The notes under the pieces: generated by a model | Told to the model about the DNA's origin: nothing | The model's input: the letters and a program-made list of their open reading frames with translations, nothing else | Databases searched by the model: none | Shown here: in pieces, positions 44,934-57,606 of the stretch | Numbering within the stretch: the first letter of the stretch is position 1 | Layout of the letters: every line of letters begins with the position of its first letter | Assembly (NCBI GenBank): GCA_014773175.1 | Contig: VXCM01000750.1 | Coordinates: forward strand, 62,001-126,000 | Length of the DNA: 64,000 bases | Source of the DNA: Lucifuga dentata | Taxonomy: Eukaryota > Chordata > Actinopteri > Ophidiiformes > Bythitidae | Reading direction: 5' to 3' | Made by a program: the position numbers and the translations under genes

Positions 44934-46249
44934 AGCTTCGTCATGCCATTCAGCATCCCCCACCATCGCTTGCTGCTCTTTGAACAACAAATGGAGCCAA
45001 CCACTGTGGTGTGAATCCAATTTTCGGCACTCAGGAGGTGTCATTGTGTACCTTATGTCAATCTTTCTACATTGCAAGTATCAATTAAGATTAAAATATT
45101 CCTTTCGGTTACAAAATCATGCTTAATATCAGGTGGCAGAATATTTCTCATCAGTGCGAGATACTGTCACACACATCTCTCCAAAATTAAATTAAATTCA
45201 CCTTAAATTGCTTTCTTTATAATCAAGCTTAATATTATATACTCCTACAAGACTGTTTGTATCAACTTACTAGAAAAGATCTGTGTATCAGTGTTATTAC
45301 ATTGAAAATAGTATATAATGGTTTAGTAGCTATGTTAGTTTCCTCACCAGTAGCTTACAATAATTTTACACATCTAATACATGCATCAGGCAGATTAACT
45401 CTTTCTTACAATGATAATGACCAATCCTAATACCAGACAGGAAAAATACTAGTATATCACAGATAGTTAGAATTGCGTATCTTAACTATTTTACTCTCTA
45501 AGACATGATAATAGGAGAAATGATTAAATTTCTTTCCTTTTTTTGTGCTTGCTAATGGCATTACATCTCTTTGTTATGCCTCGATGGTACAGACAGCAGT
45601 CCCTCAGTAATTAAGTACAAATGCTAGAGAGAAAGAGAGCAAGGGAGAGAAAGAGAAAGAGGCAGGCTCAGCTGGATCCCTGAGCATAAAAACAGGTCTA
45701 ATTAACAGCGTCGACTTCACACATGAGATTGACTCAAAGGGGAGTGAATTGCAGGCAATTACTCATGCAGCAGAATATCATTTATAAAGAATTCACTTGG
45801 AAGCTGCCAGTTTATTTCTTTTAGTGGCAGACAGATTCTAGGCAAAACAAATGTTTTATATTTTATAAAATATGATTGTGATAATTTTTTATTAACACAT
45901 CATGTCAAGATTAAAGATTATGTAAGAAATGTAAAATATTAAAGGAAAACCCTTCTGAATGGATACTGAATTAAAGGGACAAAGGAACACATTTATTTTT
46001 TTTCTAAATGTAAACCAATCATCACCCCTTGTTTTGCTTTGTCTAAACTTCTTCCAGTTTCACAATGGTGAAATTACCCGGTATGTGGATAGTGCTTTGT
46101 CATCAGGTTTGTCTGACAAGAGATGGAGAAAACCCTCTATCATTCTTCTCCTGCCTTTTCTTTTCACAGTGAGGCATGATAAATGGCTAGTCAGCGTCCC
46201 ACCAGAGAATAATAAGCTCTAGCCTCCACTGTCTGTCCATACCTCCTGT
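44934..46249. other. Single-copy spacer
   Basis: No gene supported. A GA-rich patch lies near 45625-45662. The stretch 45665-45860 is repeat-free and could be a conserved non-coding element (CTAATTAACAG, AATTACTCATGC). Confidence 0.4.
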
Positions 46250-46485
46250 CTCTCCCTCTCCCAGTATTTTCTGTTTTTCCTTTCTTTTTGTATGTGCTGT
46301 CTCCCTCAGACACTCCCCACTGCAACACACACACACACACACACCTCCCATCTTAACCCTATCTCTCTCCTCTGTCTGGAACACTCTCCTCTTGCCCTCA
46401 TATCTCCTCTCCTCTCTCTCCATCAATCCCCCCAACCCACACCCCACCCACCTACCTCTCCCTCAACAACACCCACCACCACAGA
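46250..46485. repeat. Pyrimidine-rich tract with (CA)n
   Basis: C/T-dominated sequence with a CA tract at about 46324-46344 and a CCCACC-rich end. The Pro/Ser-rich frames here are artefacts. Confidence 0.75.
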
Positions 46486-47460
46486 ATAGAAAGAGAGAAG
46501 CCAACATTATTCTAGCAGAGGAGCAGGTGAGGGTTAAAAGGCAACCACAGCCTAGTCTTCCAGGAATTAAAGGGAAACAGCTCGGGGAAGCAGGGGATAA
46601 AGACGGGGCCTGTTTAAAATTCTGACACCTCTCCGCTATAAAATAGGATTTCTGAGCCACTTGGGGCACAGGGAGGAGGAAAAGAGACTTCAGCAGATGC
46701 CAAGGGTAAATGCAGGGCTTTGTTATTTCTGACAAGCCCACAGAATGGAAATGTCATTAACTGACTGTAAATATTCAAACTCCATCTCTCTCTCTCTCTC
46801 TCTCTCTGATGGAGGTTTTTACAATGTTGTTTTGTCTTTAGGCATATGCATAGATAATCCACCTTGCACACAGAGAAGAAATTCTCCAAGACTTATATCA
46901 ATAATTCAGTCAGATAGGTAGAAAAAAAGAAAGGCAAAGATAAGTCTCCCCATGTAGAATTATTCATTCCCATGCATTTTGTAAGCACAAGCCTTTTAGA
47001 CTTATAAAACTCTGAAATGAGAACAATGTCTTGGGTAATACAGAATGTGCAGTTTATGAAAATGGTATGTTTTATGTGTGCGCAAATCTGATTTAATTTA
47101 TGCTGAAACTGTTCCATAAAAAAAAATAAAATAAAATAAAATTAATTGAATATGTAGGGCAACTTTTATAGGATATGTAGGACTTTAAGTAAGATTTAAA
47201 CGTTTTACTGAATTCACTTTGTGGCCTTACCATATATTTCAGCAGATTCTGTTACAAAACTGGAATACATAAGCAGATATCTATCTTTTAACTAGAAGTA
47301 TTTGTTTATAAAAAAAAAAAAAAAAACGAATTAAAGGATTAAAAAACTATGAAATTCAATATAGCAATGCAGTTTTTCCTATCTACCTTTGCATGTTCTT
47401 ATGCAGGTCAACACAATGAATCACCACTCCTCAAGAGCATTATCCATTGTTTTCCTACGT
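46486..47460. other. Single-copy spacer with (TC)n and A-runs
   Basis: No gene supported. A TC tract is at about 46784-46808, and A-runs are at about 47118-47140 and 47311-47326. The block 46500-46740 is non-repetitive with weak enhancer-like composition. Confidence 0.45.
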
Positions 47461-47500
47461 TTTTTTTTTTTTTGTTTGTTTTGTTTTGTTTTTTTTTAAG
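47461..47500. repeat. T-rich tract (TTTTTG)n
   Basis: T-runs interrupted by G; low complexity. Confidence 0.85.
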
Positions 47501-47962
47501 CAAAATACAGAATAAAAGACTAAAATGAAACCCATCTTAAAAAAGAGAGAAAGTGAGGGGGTGAGAGGAGCAAGGATATCAGGAAAGACAGACAGTCTCA
47601 GAGAGAGTTAAAGAAGTGAGTTACAAACTGAAGACCAAGAGAAGAGAGATTTAGAGTAGGTACTGTATACAGAGAAAGTAGATACAAAAGACAACCCAGC
47701 AGATGACAACATTTTCAGTCATCATCTTCAAGGACAAATGGAATAGTGCTGGCAGCCACAGAGCACCTTAGGGCAGCCAGCAGAATCATTCTCTACCACC
47801 AACAACATATATTTGTCATTTAGCCCTCGGCAATTCAGTTCCCCTGAGACATTTGGAATGCCTCATCAAATGATGCCGATGTTCCCTTTCGCTGGGCTTG
47901 TGTTGTGTGCCCAAAAGCTGCAAGGCACATTCATCTTTGGAATAACCCAATCCCTTTCTTCT
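47501..47962. other. Spacer
   Basis: GA-rich start followed by single-copy sequence; no gene supported. Confidence 0.45.
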
Positions 47963-47980
47963 CCCCCNCCCCCCCCCCCC
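47963..47980. repeat. Poly-C run with single-N gap
   Basis: C-run with N at 47968. Assembly join. Confidence 0.85.
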
Positions 47981-50900
47981 ATGCTGAACACATGGAATAA
48001 GTATATTTGGGTTGATGCTGTTGCTGTATACTCTGCACCATTGGAGGGGGTGTTTACTGGGAGCTTTTAATCCAGAAAGAAAGGAAGCACTTGTGTGTAT
48101 GTTAGTCAGTGTTTTAGGATTTCTTAAGGCTTTTCAACTAAAGACTCAATAAATAAACTGTAGCTATAACTACATTGGACAGTTATAAAGAAATAAAGAT
48201 TATTTAAACTAATAGACATGAAGAATCTGTTATGCAATTAACATTTGCGTATAGAAAATATGGATACAAGGTATAAGGTTAGTGTGCTGTTTCTCCAGTG
48301 TGACTGAGGACAACAGTTAACACTGAAACTTGAACTGTGTAATATCTTGCTAATCTGAGAAAACAATGGTTAAAATCATATCCTATCAATCATAGACAGA
48401 CACAAATGTAATGGAATGGGTATGCTCATTATCCCTCCATTTAAACTTAGAGATCCATTCTACACTCTCGAGTTCTGTGCAGGCAGCTCGTTATTAAGAA
48501 TGGAGAGCTACTGAACATCAATAGTATGCATGACTTCTTTTATGAGCCTTGCACACAGTTAAATTGGTGACATTTGGCCTTTAATGGGCTGGCTGAAAAC
48601 TCATATCCCTTCTAACTACTGAATGAGGATTTCTAATGAAGACCCAACCAGCTAAGAGAGTTAGTGGCCAGTACTCACTGAACTGAGAAACCAGGAAAGG
48701 CAATTATGAAGGTTAGATTGCTGATCGTGAATTGCTGCCTAAAGCACCGTTTTACCTTGGTTTAGAACTCTAGTGTTACTGCAATAGCCATGCAACAGTG
48801 TAATATGAAACAAATGCACAGTAGGTAATGTCTATTCACACTCATCCAAGACATATTTTGCTGACTGTGAAACCAAAAAGCAGAAATAAATAAAAGTAAA
48901 ACAACGTAAAGCACTAGATTCCTCAAATTTAGGCATACCAGAAGTACAGAAACTAGCAATTTTGGATTCTTTACCTCAGTCTAAGTAAACACCACCGTAC
49001 ATCGGTTCATTGATGGTCATCTGAAAGGTCACACTTATTCCTAGACCAGCAAAAAACTCATTGACCCAGCCAGTTGTAAACTTGCTGAAGGGGAACATAT
49101 ACCACATGTTTTATCCTTCACTTTTCATGTCTTTATTTTTTGCAGAGGTCTGTGCTATTGATCTACGAGCAAGGTGATTGGACATTACGATTAATGACTT
49201 CAGATGAAAGAAGTATTCCTCTGAGGTCCATTTCCTGAAATGCCACTAGATTACCATCCACCTTCTGCCAGAGCTTTATCATCAGTGTGAGCGATACAGA
49301 GGCACATGGACTGAAGCAATGACGGCCCGTGAGTCACAAGAGAGCTGTGGAAGTGGAAGGCTAAGGTAATTTTTGTAGAGACCAGAGTCTCCATCTCTCT
49401 TTCAGTCATTTATTCATTCTCTCTCTTCCTCTTCTCTCTGTCCCGCATCTTTACTCCCTCTTTTCGTCACCCCCCTTTTTCTGTAGCTGAAGTCCTCAAT
49501 TATTTTCAGACTGCCAGGCATGGCACTGCAGGGGCACAGGGGACCATTTGGACTTAGTACATTAAAGAATTCATGATTTGAAACCACCACAGCCCACCCT
49601 GACGACTCTATGATATGACTTTTCAGTGCCTGAAGCTCCTTCCTTCTTTCCCCTTTTTCCACCAGACTGGCTTTCATTCCCCTGACGACTGACATTGATC
49701 TATCCTTGAGTCTTTTAGCTCCAGGACTTCCATACCTTAAACTTCTGACTCCTGACCATTAAAAGAAACAGAACCGCCAATATTTATGAATCTGTCCGTA
49801 ATGATTTCCTTGTACGTTTCTTGTGTCACCATCTGTAAATTGGCCTGTTGGTATCAGGCGCATATAGTGACAGACATGACAGCAGTCTGCTGAAAAAGAG
49901 ATGAAATGTCTCAGTGTAACACATGAAATCAATCTATAAAGAAAATGGGGGTGTTGTTAGAGAAAAAGGAGACAGGGACATAGCACCAGACAACGTTTGC
50001 TAGACTTTAGCCAGAATTTAGTCATAACATTTGCCAAAGATTCACTATGTCGTTAAAATTATTACAATGTCAAAAAAATGTGATCTGAAAACAGGATATA
50101 AAATAGTTTCTTCTATTGATGCCTATTGAGTTTTGACATGAAATTCAATGAAACTGAATGTTCTGACCTGGTTGTAAGGTTATGGAAAAAAACACAGAAG
50201 AAGAGGATCAAAGAGCAAATCTTAAAATTGATAAAAAAAGTGATGCAGGGTTCCTGAAGCCCATTGATATTTATCTATTAGAGAAAATTATAGAAAATTA
50301 TAACTGATTAGAGCCTTAAAAGTGGATTTTCAAGGTGTTCATATGACAATAGTGTCATCAATAAACAGTAAGTGCAATGTGATGTCCTGAAACATTACCT
50401 CCTATTCTTCACAGGAGAGGATGACATTGCAACATTGCAGATATCTTGTGTTGCCAGTAAGAGATTCATTCATAAATTTGTATCAGCCACGTGTGTCAGT
50501 AAATCTGTTATATTCAATCTTCTGTATAAACTGCATATACTAGTACATTAAACTATCCATAAAAAGGAAAGTATACAATTACAGATGAACCCTGTTTGTA
50601 TTTCCAGTTTTTCATATATTTGAGAACAAAATGTTGACATAATGCTTCCTCTGTAAATTTCAATTATGCAAAAATCCTTTTCCCTTTTTTCAACAGTCTC
50701 AACGTAACATCAGCATGTACAATCAAGGATTAGTTTTTCTTTAATTAGCTAATTGTTTTGGCATTTCAAAACGTTTCAGTGAACATAATCATAGTGCCGA
50801 CAGAACATAAATGCTGTAACTGTAAAAACCATAGGCTGTTAGATATTAAGACAGTCAGTCATTCATCTTCCACCTTTTCATTCATCACTACTCTGCATGG

Positions 50901-51041
50901 ACTCTTGAATGTTTTGAAGCATTCTCCATTTCTATGACTACTGAATAAACAGTTTTTTTTTCTTTTTTTTCAAAGTGATAGGAACATACTGCCATCTTCT
51001 GGCCAGTGTGGATAAGGTCAGTTTTTTGTTTAAAGCTTGAC
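47981..51041. other. Long single-copy spacer
   Basis: About 3 kb without a supported gene or named transposon. The parts at 48470-48680 and 49160-49370 are repeat-free with mixed composition and are the best places to look for conserved non-coding sequence. The 93-codon minus-strand frame at 49414-49695 has no recognisable motif. Confidence 0.4.
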
Positions 51042-51083
51042 TTGCTGTCTGAGATGTCTGGTTTCAGACATCTCAGACAGCAA
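51042..51083. repeat. Perfect inverted repeat (hairpin), 19-bp arms, 4-nt loop
   Basis: The arm TTGCTGTCTGAGATGTCTG (51042-51060) is followed by GTTT and then its exact reverse complement (51065-51083). No target duplication or TIR element surrounds it. Confidence 0.95.
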
Positions 51084-52439
51084 TGTTGCTGACTGCAGAC
51101 TCAGGCTTTCCTTTGCTGGTGTATCTACACGTGTTTATCTGGGACATCAAGCAAAAGACAGATACGGGGACTAAAAGTGAGATCGAGAGACCCTCTCGTA
51201 ATCAGAATACTGAATGTGCAAACATCCTTTTCTAGAATAAAGGGGCATTCTTCCCCTCCATGGCTGCAACACCAGATGCCAAATAAGCGGCTCCTCACTG
51301 TGGGCGGCATGCTACTCTCAGTGTGGGTTCTCTAATGGCCATAATGGAGGACAAGCCCATTTATTACTACTAGGGGGTGAGGTATGTATAGGGCTACAAT
51401 TAAGGAGAAAAAACATCCTGGTGCTTGTAAAGGGCAGTAATGTGACTCAGGAAGTGATGGATGCAGAGGGAATGAGACTCGCAGGCCAGAGGGAGTATCT
51501 TGTTATCTTACGCAGGTGGGGGATCCGTCATTGAGGTAAATTAGAGAAGGGAGAGAGAAGAAAAAAGAGAGGGAGAGAGAGGAGAGATAGACATCTTCAA
51601 ATTAGGGAAAACAAAAAGGAAATATGGGGAAGATAGAAAGTAAGATTGAAATAAAATGATACAATACGATAGGAAGCCCCTCTTGTCAGTTACATCTCAG
51701 AAGCAAAGCAATACTTTGAATATTTAGTGAAATCTCAGATGACAAATACCAGAAATTAGAAATCAACAGGAAAACAACCTTCCAAATCACAAACTGCTGT
51801 TAATGCTGTGGTTTAAAAATTAACTTTACTGCACCGGGAATGGCGTCATTTGTTGGAATTGGATCATTTCTGATTGCCACCATTGAGGTCCGCTCGTTAC
51901 CATGGAAGCTGGCTTGTTTATTTTATGTGTGTGTGTTTGAGGAGGAATTAGTATTTTTATGCATTTGCATGCACTATGTCCACACATATTTGTGTCACTG
52001 TGTAGATATCCAACTGAATTACTGAAGTACTAGTCATTATTATTTCTCTGTATATGCATAAGTAAGAGTTTACTGTGTGGACATGTGTAAATGTAGACAT
52101 TTTAGTTGTCACATACGTGTTTGTATGTATGCATACTTTACTCTGCAGTTATCCACAAAATTTAGTGTACCTTTGCTGCATCCACAGTCAGTAATTGATG
52201 CCTGGAAACACGTTCTTGTGTGCATGTACAGTAATGCTTACATACCTTGGTAACCAAGTTGCTATCCATTTCAATAACTGTATTTTGCAGGATCCATAGT
52301 CACTATTTTACCCTTGGGACTAAGTCAAACAGACAATATGGGTGGTCAGTCGCAAGCAAATCTCAATTACACTGACAGGTGACAGTGAACTGAATAAATT
52401 ATCATTATGCCAACATAATACAGCCAAATGTACTACTAA

Positions 52440-52442
<3 letters not shown>
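51084..52442. other. Single-copy spacer
   Basis: No gene supported. The interval 51300-51520 is repeat-free and enhancer-like in composition; 51545-51600 is GA-rich. Confidence 0.4.

Positions 52443-52494
<52 letters not shown>
52443..52494. repeat. (GT)26 microsatellite
   Basis: Longest uninterrupted dinucleotide array in the window. Val/Cys and His/Thr frames across it are artefacts. Confidence 0.97.
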
Positions 52495-52495
<1 letters not shown>

Positions 52496-53054
52496 CTGTA
52501 CACGTGCGTCTCCTTCCAGGATGAACAACTATATGCATGAATTCGCTCTGTGGGGCAGGAAATGCCAATGAGCCAAATTAAACTGACAAATGAAAATAGT
52601 ATCACACTCTAAAATGGAGATTCATAGGTTTCAATGCAGTTGGATTCTTAACCATCACTTTGGGGTTGATCTTATGATTATGTATGGCTATGACATTTTG
52701 AACTTCAGTTGATTCAAATGGAACATTTGTGTTCATGGAGCATGGTTATTCAGATTGTACAAGATGTGAAATCGTGGAGGGAAATGTGAGTGATAAGGGC
52801 CAACTGTAATAAAGAACAAAGCTGCTTAAAGTAGGTAATCAGGAAAGGTGAACTCTACAATAATTTGAACTTACAAATAACTGCATTTTATCAGGCTATG
52901 ACAGGAGGGAATCTAATTGAGCTAAACCCTGAATGACACACTAACATTACAAAAAATGGGCACGGTGATTTTAAACAGTGAAAGTTTTAACAGATAGTGT
53001 TTGTTAAAACAGTCCACCCAAAAAACAGTGTACAATTTCTTCAATGATGGAATC
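52495..53054. other. Single-copy spacer
   Basis: Nothing recognisable. Confidence 0.45.
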
Positions 53055-53651
53055 TTAAAGGACCATACCACCCATTTTGTGTGTTTGAGCCTAGTATATT
53101 CAATTTCCATACAAGTAAGTGCCTGACAATCATTTCCCAAAGGACAAAACCGTATTTCAGTTTTCCTGATATTTTGCAAAATCTCTTAATCTTTCAAAAT
53201 CAAATATTCAAGCGATACACCCACTTTAAAAATTTATGTTTCACCTGCTAATAGTTATGCAGCCTTATGAAGTAACAGTTGTTTAAAATTTTCAATAAAC
53301 GTAGGTCTTCTTTTGGGACTATATTCGCCAGTGGAGATATACATTCACTCCCTGCTTGTTATTGCACTTAAATGCTAAAATTGCACAACTTTGAGAAAAA
53401 AAAAAGTGAATAGCTGTGTTGTTCGCGATGATGGATTACCTATCCCAAAAACGTTTCAAGTATCAACAAGTTGATTTTAATAGCGTACCAGAATCAACTG
53501 AAACCAATGGCAGTCTGGAAGGTAGGAAAAAATAAAAAATAAACTCATCGTTCCATTAGCATGCTTTGGGAAATTATTATCAGTAACCTTACATGTATGA
53601 AAATTGAATATATTAGGCTCAAACATGCAAAATAGTGGTATGGTCCTTTAA
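53055..53651 (+). mobile_element. TTAA-flanked foldback MITE, copy 3 (597 bp)
   Basis: The copy is bounded by TTAA at 53055-53058 and 53648-53651. Its ends are the best preserved of the family. The left reads TTAAAGGACCATACCACCC, and the reverse complement of the right reads TTAAAGGACCATACCACTA; both continue with TTTGAGCCTAxTATATTCAA, where x is G on the left and A on the right. The interior matches copy 1 in the same orientation (CTTTCAAAATCAAATATTCA, AAGTTGATTTTAATAGCGTA, GACTATATTC). No transposase frame. Confidence 0.85.
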
Positions 53652-54606
53652 CTGGCTTTTATCCCAGTGAAATTATCCCCTAAATAACATTCTGAACAGC
53701 GAGAGCATTGTGACAAAATGAAAGAAACTCCTAGTCCTTAGTACTGAATGAAGCCAGATTGATATTAATGTAATAATAGATTTAGAAAACTTACAGTATT
53801 ATAAAACTATAAATATAATTGCCCGTCTTTGATTTCAGTTGTTCTTATGGTCCGAGTTAGGAAAAATCCAATGTGTCTATCATCCAAAGACCATCAGAGC
53901 CAACAGCTACCAGGTCATTCATCCTCCACTGGAATAAATGCCTTCCAATCTCTGTCAATCCAACAATGCTTTTAGTTGTGCATGCAGAGTTAATTCAAAG
54001 ATGCAGGACGAGACCAATGGTATCCTATGAAGTTCAAAATTTTGATAGAGGTAAAACATGATGCCAGGATTTACTGTCTGTAGTTTTAGTATTTTGAGCA
54101 AGTGGGGAACTTAATTTAGAGCATTTGTGTGTAACACTATCTTTGAATATCAATTAAGTTCTAGAACATTCTCTGATGCCATTTTTCAGTCAGTTAAATG
54201 AAAAAACAAATCCAGCAAGATATAAAATCTATGAATAATGGGATGCAGACATGTAGACAGAGAACAAGACTAAAACCAAGAATTAACTGCTGGGAGAGAC
54301 CACACATTGAAAAGTTGATAAATATGAACAATTAGGAAAATCACATAATTTTACTTAACAAACATAACTGAAACCATGTGTGAGCAATTTCACATATTCC
54401 CACCCACATTCTTAGGCTATGCGAATGTTGTGTGAAATACAGCACTGTCATCAAGCAGAAACAGCAATCAGCAAAAATGTTGTTTGTGACCCAGTGGAGG
54501 GTGATTTCTGTTTAGTGTAGTTTGCAAAGGCCAACTTGTAATTTATGAAAAAATATTTGTTTTCTGTGTATGTAGACTGATTTTTTTAGGAATTTAGATG
54601 GAAGCT

Positions 54607-54609
<3 letters not shown>
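53652..54609. other. Single-copy spacer
   Basis: No gene or named repeat supported. Confidence 0.45.

Positions 54610-54639
<30 letters not shown>
54610..54639. repeat. (TG)15 microsatellite
   Basis: Uninterrupted TG tract. Confidence 0.95.
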
Positions 54640-54640
<1 letters not shown>

Positions 54641-56299
54641 GACATAAGGTGAAACATATAAAATATTCCAGGACACAGTCCATGACCCTTTTCCAAATTT
54701 ATGGCTTTAATATGTCCACTGGGCGCTAGATGATGGCCACTTATGTAAAATAATATCTGGAGGTAAGGTAGGTCTGGTTGTAATTAAATAGGGCTAAAAT
54801 GACTAAACAATCTAGCTTTTCTGAATGAGAAATATACAACTGCACGATTTTATAATAGATATCAGCAATGAAATTTATTGCGATTATTGTTTTATGGTAT
54901 AGTAACAGAATATGGAGCCAATCACTAGACTTTGATTATTTGTATTCAGTACAGAAAAAAAAACAAAAAGTGAGAGTTTTTACTGTATGCATATGTGAAT
55001 TATGGCTAAAATTACTATAGATTGTTTTCAGAAATTTGAAAAATTAATCCAGCACATAAGTTACCATTTTCATCATGAGGAATAACAACAGAAAGAGTAC
55101 TGTACTAGAGGGCATTATTGAGGGCGACAGGTACCATTGTATATGTGCTTACGTTATGCGCATACATATGTATTTTTTTGCAAACTATATCTTTTGCAAA
55201 TAATTCAGTGGCACGTGAATGAATAAGAAGTTGCATATAGAATGAGTACAGCGTGGACTATGCTTTAAGGTGTGCTCAATGTTGTTGGTATTTTATACAA
55301 ACACAGAAACTAGGTGAGTAACAGGAATATCCCGTCGACCAGGCTGATATACTATGCAGACGTATACCATGTTTTTCCATCTCTCTTTATCTGGATAATC
55401 CATTTCATAAATTGGAATAAAATGTCACAGTCCTCTATCTCTCGTACACACCTGTGACATTTCCTGAGCACCAGTATAAACTTTGTTTATCCATATGTAC
55501 AGTATGTATGTAGGATGTGTACGTATGTCTCTGCATGCACGTCTTCAGTCTTGCATATTCAGTGCATGTGTTCATTGTGCATGTGCTGGCTATTGTGTTC
55601 TTGTCTTTGTGTATGCATGTGCTTGTGCTTGGGCATTTTAAATCTACCTTTTGTTAGGTGCCCTTGATTTGCAGAGACAGGTGTGCACTGAGAGACACAC
55701 TATTGTAACACACAAAAAAAAAAGAAAAAGAGAATAGGAAGTGTGTTTATATGGCAAGGGGTATGCATGCATGTAAATATGTGATGTCAAGAAAGATGAG
55801 AGTTTCAGTCCTAACAGGTTTCTAGTAATCATCTGATACAAGGCAACAAATGGTAAATTCTAAGCTACAAGCAAGGTCATTGGTGTATATTTTTCTGTCA
55901 CCATGGCAATGGTGTGGAATAGCTTGTTCCACAAGACTTCTTCACTACAGGTGCATCAAGGGGGGAATTTAATAACAAACGACAGTCATTTTTCAGCAGA
56001 GGTATTTAGATGGATTAACAGGCAGAATAAAATCCTGATACAGGAAGATGTTTCATGCTATGATGCAGTGATACACCTTTTTTTGGTTTGACATTATCAT
56101 ACTTTCTGTATTTGTCTTTTACTCTGTACCTATTCTATTCTATTATACTAAGTTAATAGCAATCTGCCCATTAAGTTAGTAGTACAAAACTAATAAAACT
56201 TTAGAAGGTGGCAAAATAGGAAAGATAATGGAGTCTTCAGAATGGAGATGGATGTGTAAATTTATTGTGTAAATTTTGATAGTGAAAATCCCTTACAGC
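54640..56299. other. Single-copy spacer
   Basis: No gene supported. The sequence is AT-rich with GTATG-type patches near 55490-55640. Confidence 0.45.
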
Positions 56300-56820
56300 T
56301 CTACTGCCACATTGTCTCAGACCCCCCTGGGGGAAGATAATGTCCCAACATCCCTCTTGGGGATGGCATCATCATTTGCTTCTTCCCTTCATGTTCAATA
56401 AGCACCCCAAGGGAGGACGGGATCCACTTATTTTGGTGATCCCATTGTCTGTGTCTACTCCTGGGCTTTTAAAGGTCTCACATTTAAAGACAGCATCCGC
56501 TGGCTAGGACCCATGGTTTGACCCCTTTGAGCAGAGCAGAGCAGAGAAGGGCAGATGTAGAGAGAAGGCCTGTGCCCTTATTTTCTGATGGAATCTAAGG
56601 TTTTTGAAGCTAAGTGTTTTATCGATCAATCAGATGGCATTTTAACCCTCAATGCTCTGGTTTTCTCCATGCTTTTCACACACAACATTAAATCTAATCA
56701 GATGCAAGTTTTAATAGGAACAATTTTTGGATTCTTTCATTTAAACACATTGACTTATTTGCAGCAACAAGGGATTACTAGTGGGGCAGGATCCTGCATT
56801 AATACCTTTTAAAAAGTGTG
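56300..56820. promoter_or_regulatory. Candidate conserved non-coding element
   Basis: Repeat-free block with TATCGATCAATCAGATGG (TALE/PBX-like TGATTGA core on the reverse strand), ATTAAATCTAATCAGATG and CATTTAAACACATTG. A short AGAGC triplication lies at 56532-56546. No credible frame. Conservation untested. Confidence 0.3.
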
Positions 56821-57020
56821 TGAAATTACGATGGCAAACACACTGCATATGTGTAGCTATCACTGAGGAGGAAAAATAATTCAGCAAGCCTCCTAATATT
56901 TGAAACCATACAAGATTTAATTATCTCCTGTTGCAGAAGGAACTTGACACCCAGAACATACAGCTTTTAGTGGAGCCATTTGTATGTTCTAGTCCCATGC
57001 ACTACAGGATGCATTTACTC

Positions 57021-57022
<2 letters not shown>

Positions 57023-57052
<30 letters not shown>
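57023..57052. repeat. (TG)15 microsatellite
   Basis: Uninterrupted TG tract. Confidence 0.95.
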
Positions 57053-57053
<1 letters not shown>

Positions 57054-57196
57054 CAGTTAAGCTAACAGGTCATCAGGATCACTGTCTGAGAAACACCGAA
57101 GTACTCTATAAAGCAGATAGTTTTTTTCTCTCTTTGGAGAAATGTAGCTGCAATCATTTTAAACAAATGTCTTCAGTCTTTTGCAATAATATAAAC

Positions 57197-57606
57197 CAGT
57201 CATCCTCAACATCCGGATTCCGGTCCAGATCCGGACCAAACAACAACTGTCTCCGGACTGAGCACTTTTCAGATGTATTATTTGTATTATCTGTGAGACA
57301 TCGCTGTGATGCAACAAGTCAAAATTCTCTGCTTTCTCCACAGTGGAGAAAGCAAAATCGAATGTCTGACTGCTCCACTGTCTGTGTGAAAATGTGTACT
57401 TTGCTTTTGGTTTGGTCCAGTCACATTCAGCGTCCTGTCATCTCCATGACAATGATTGGTTGACAGGGTGTTGGGCTCATGGAGAGTGTCAGCGCAGATT
57501 GAGAGTTGATAGCGCAGGTAGTTTCATCAATGCCCCCCNACACACACACACACTTGACACCTTAAATAAGTAAAATTAGGATCCAAATCCGACCCTGGCT
57601 TAACTG
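57197..57606 (-). mobile_element. hAT-like non-autonomous element sharing a module with 25.4-26.6 kb
   Basis: The left end is CAGTCATCCTCAACATCCGG followed by ATTCCGGTCC; the right end is GGATCCAAATCCGACCCTGG then CTTAACTG. These look like diverged inverted repeats (CAGT plus a CGGATT...GG(T/A)TCC core). Bases 57291-57467 are the reverse complement, with divergence, of the internal module at 26214-26420 of the hAT element. They include a near-perfect palindrome CTTTCTCCACAGTGGAGAAAG. A C-run with N (57539) and a CA tract lie near the right side. No 8-bp target duplication was found, so the borders are tentative. The 145-codon frame from 57026 is not a gene. Confidence 0.5.
57533..57554. repeat. 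C-run and (AC)n with single-N gap
   Basis: CCCCCC, N at 57539, then an AC tract. Confidence 0.85.

Noticed and set aside
57026..57463. 145-codon plus-strand frame
   Set aside because: It begins in a GT repeat and runs through the hAT-like element antisense to the shared module.
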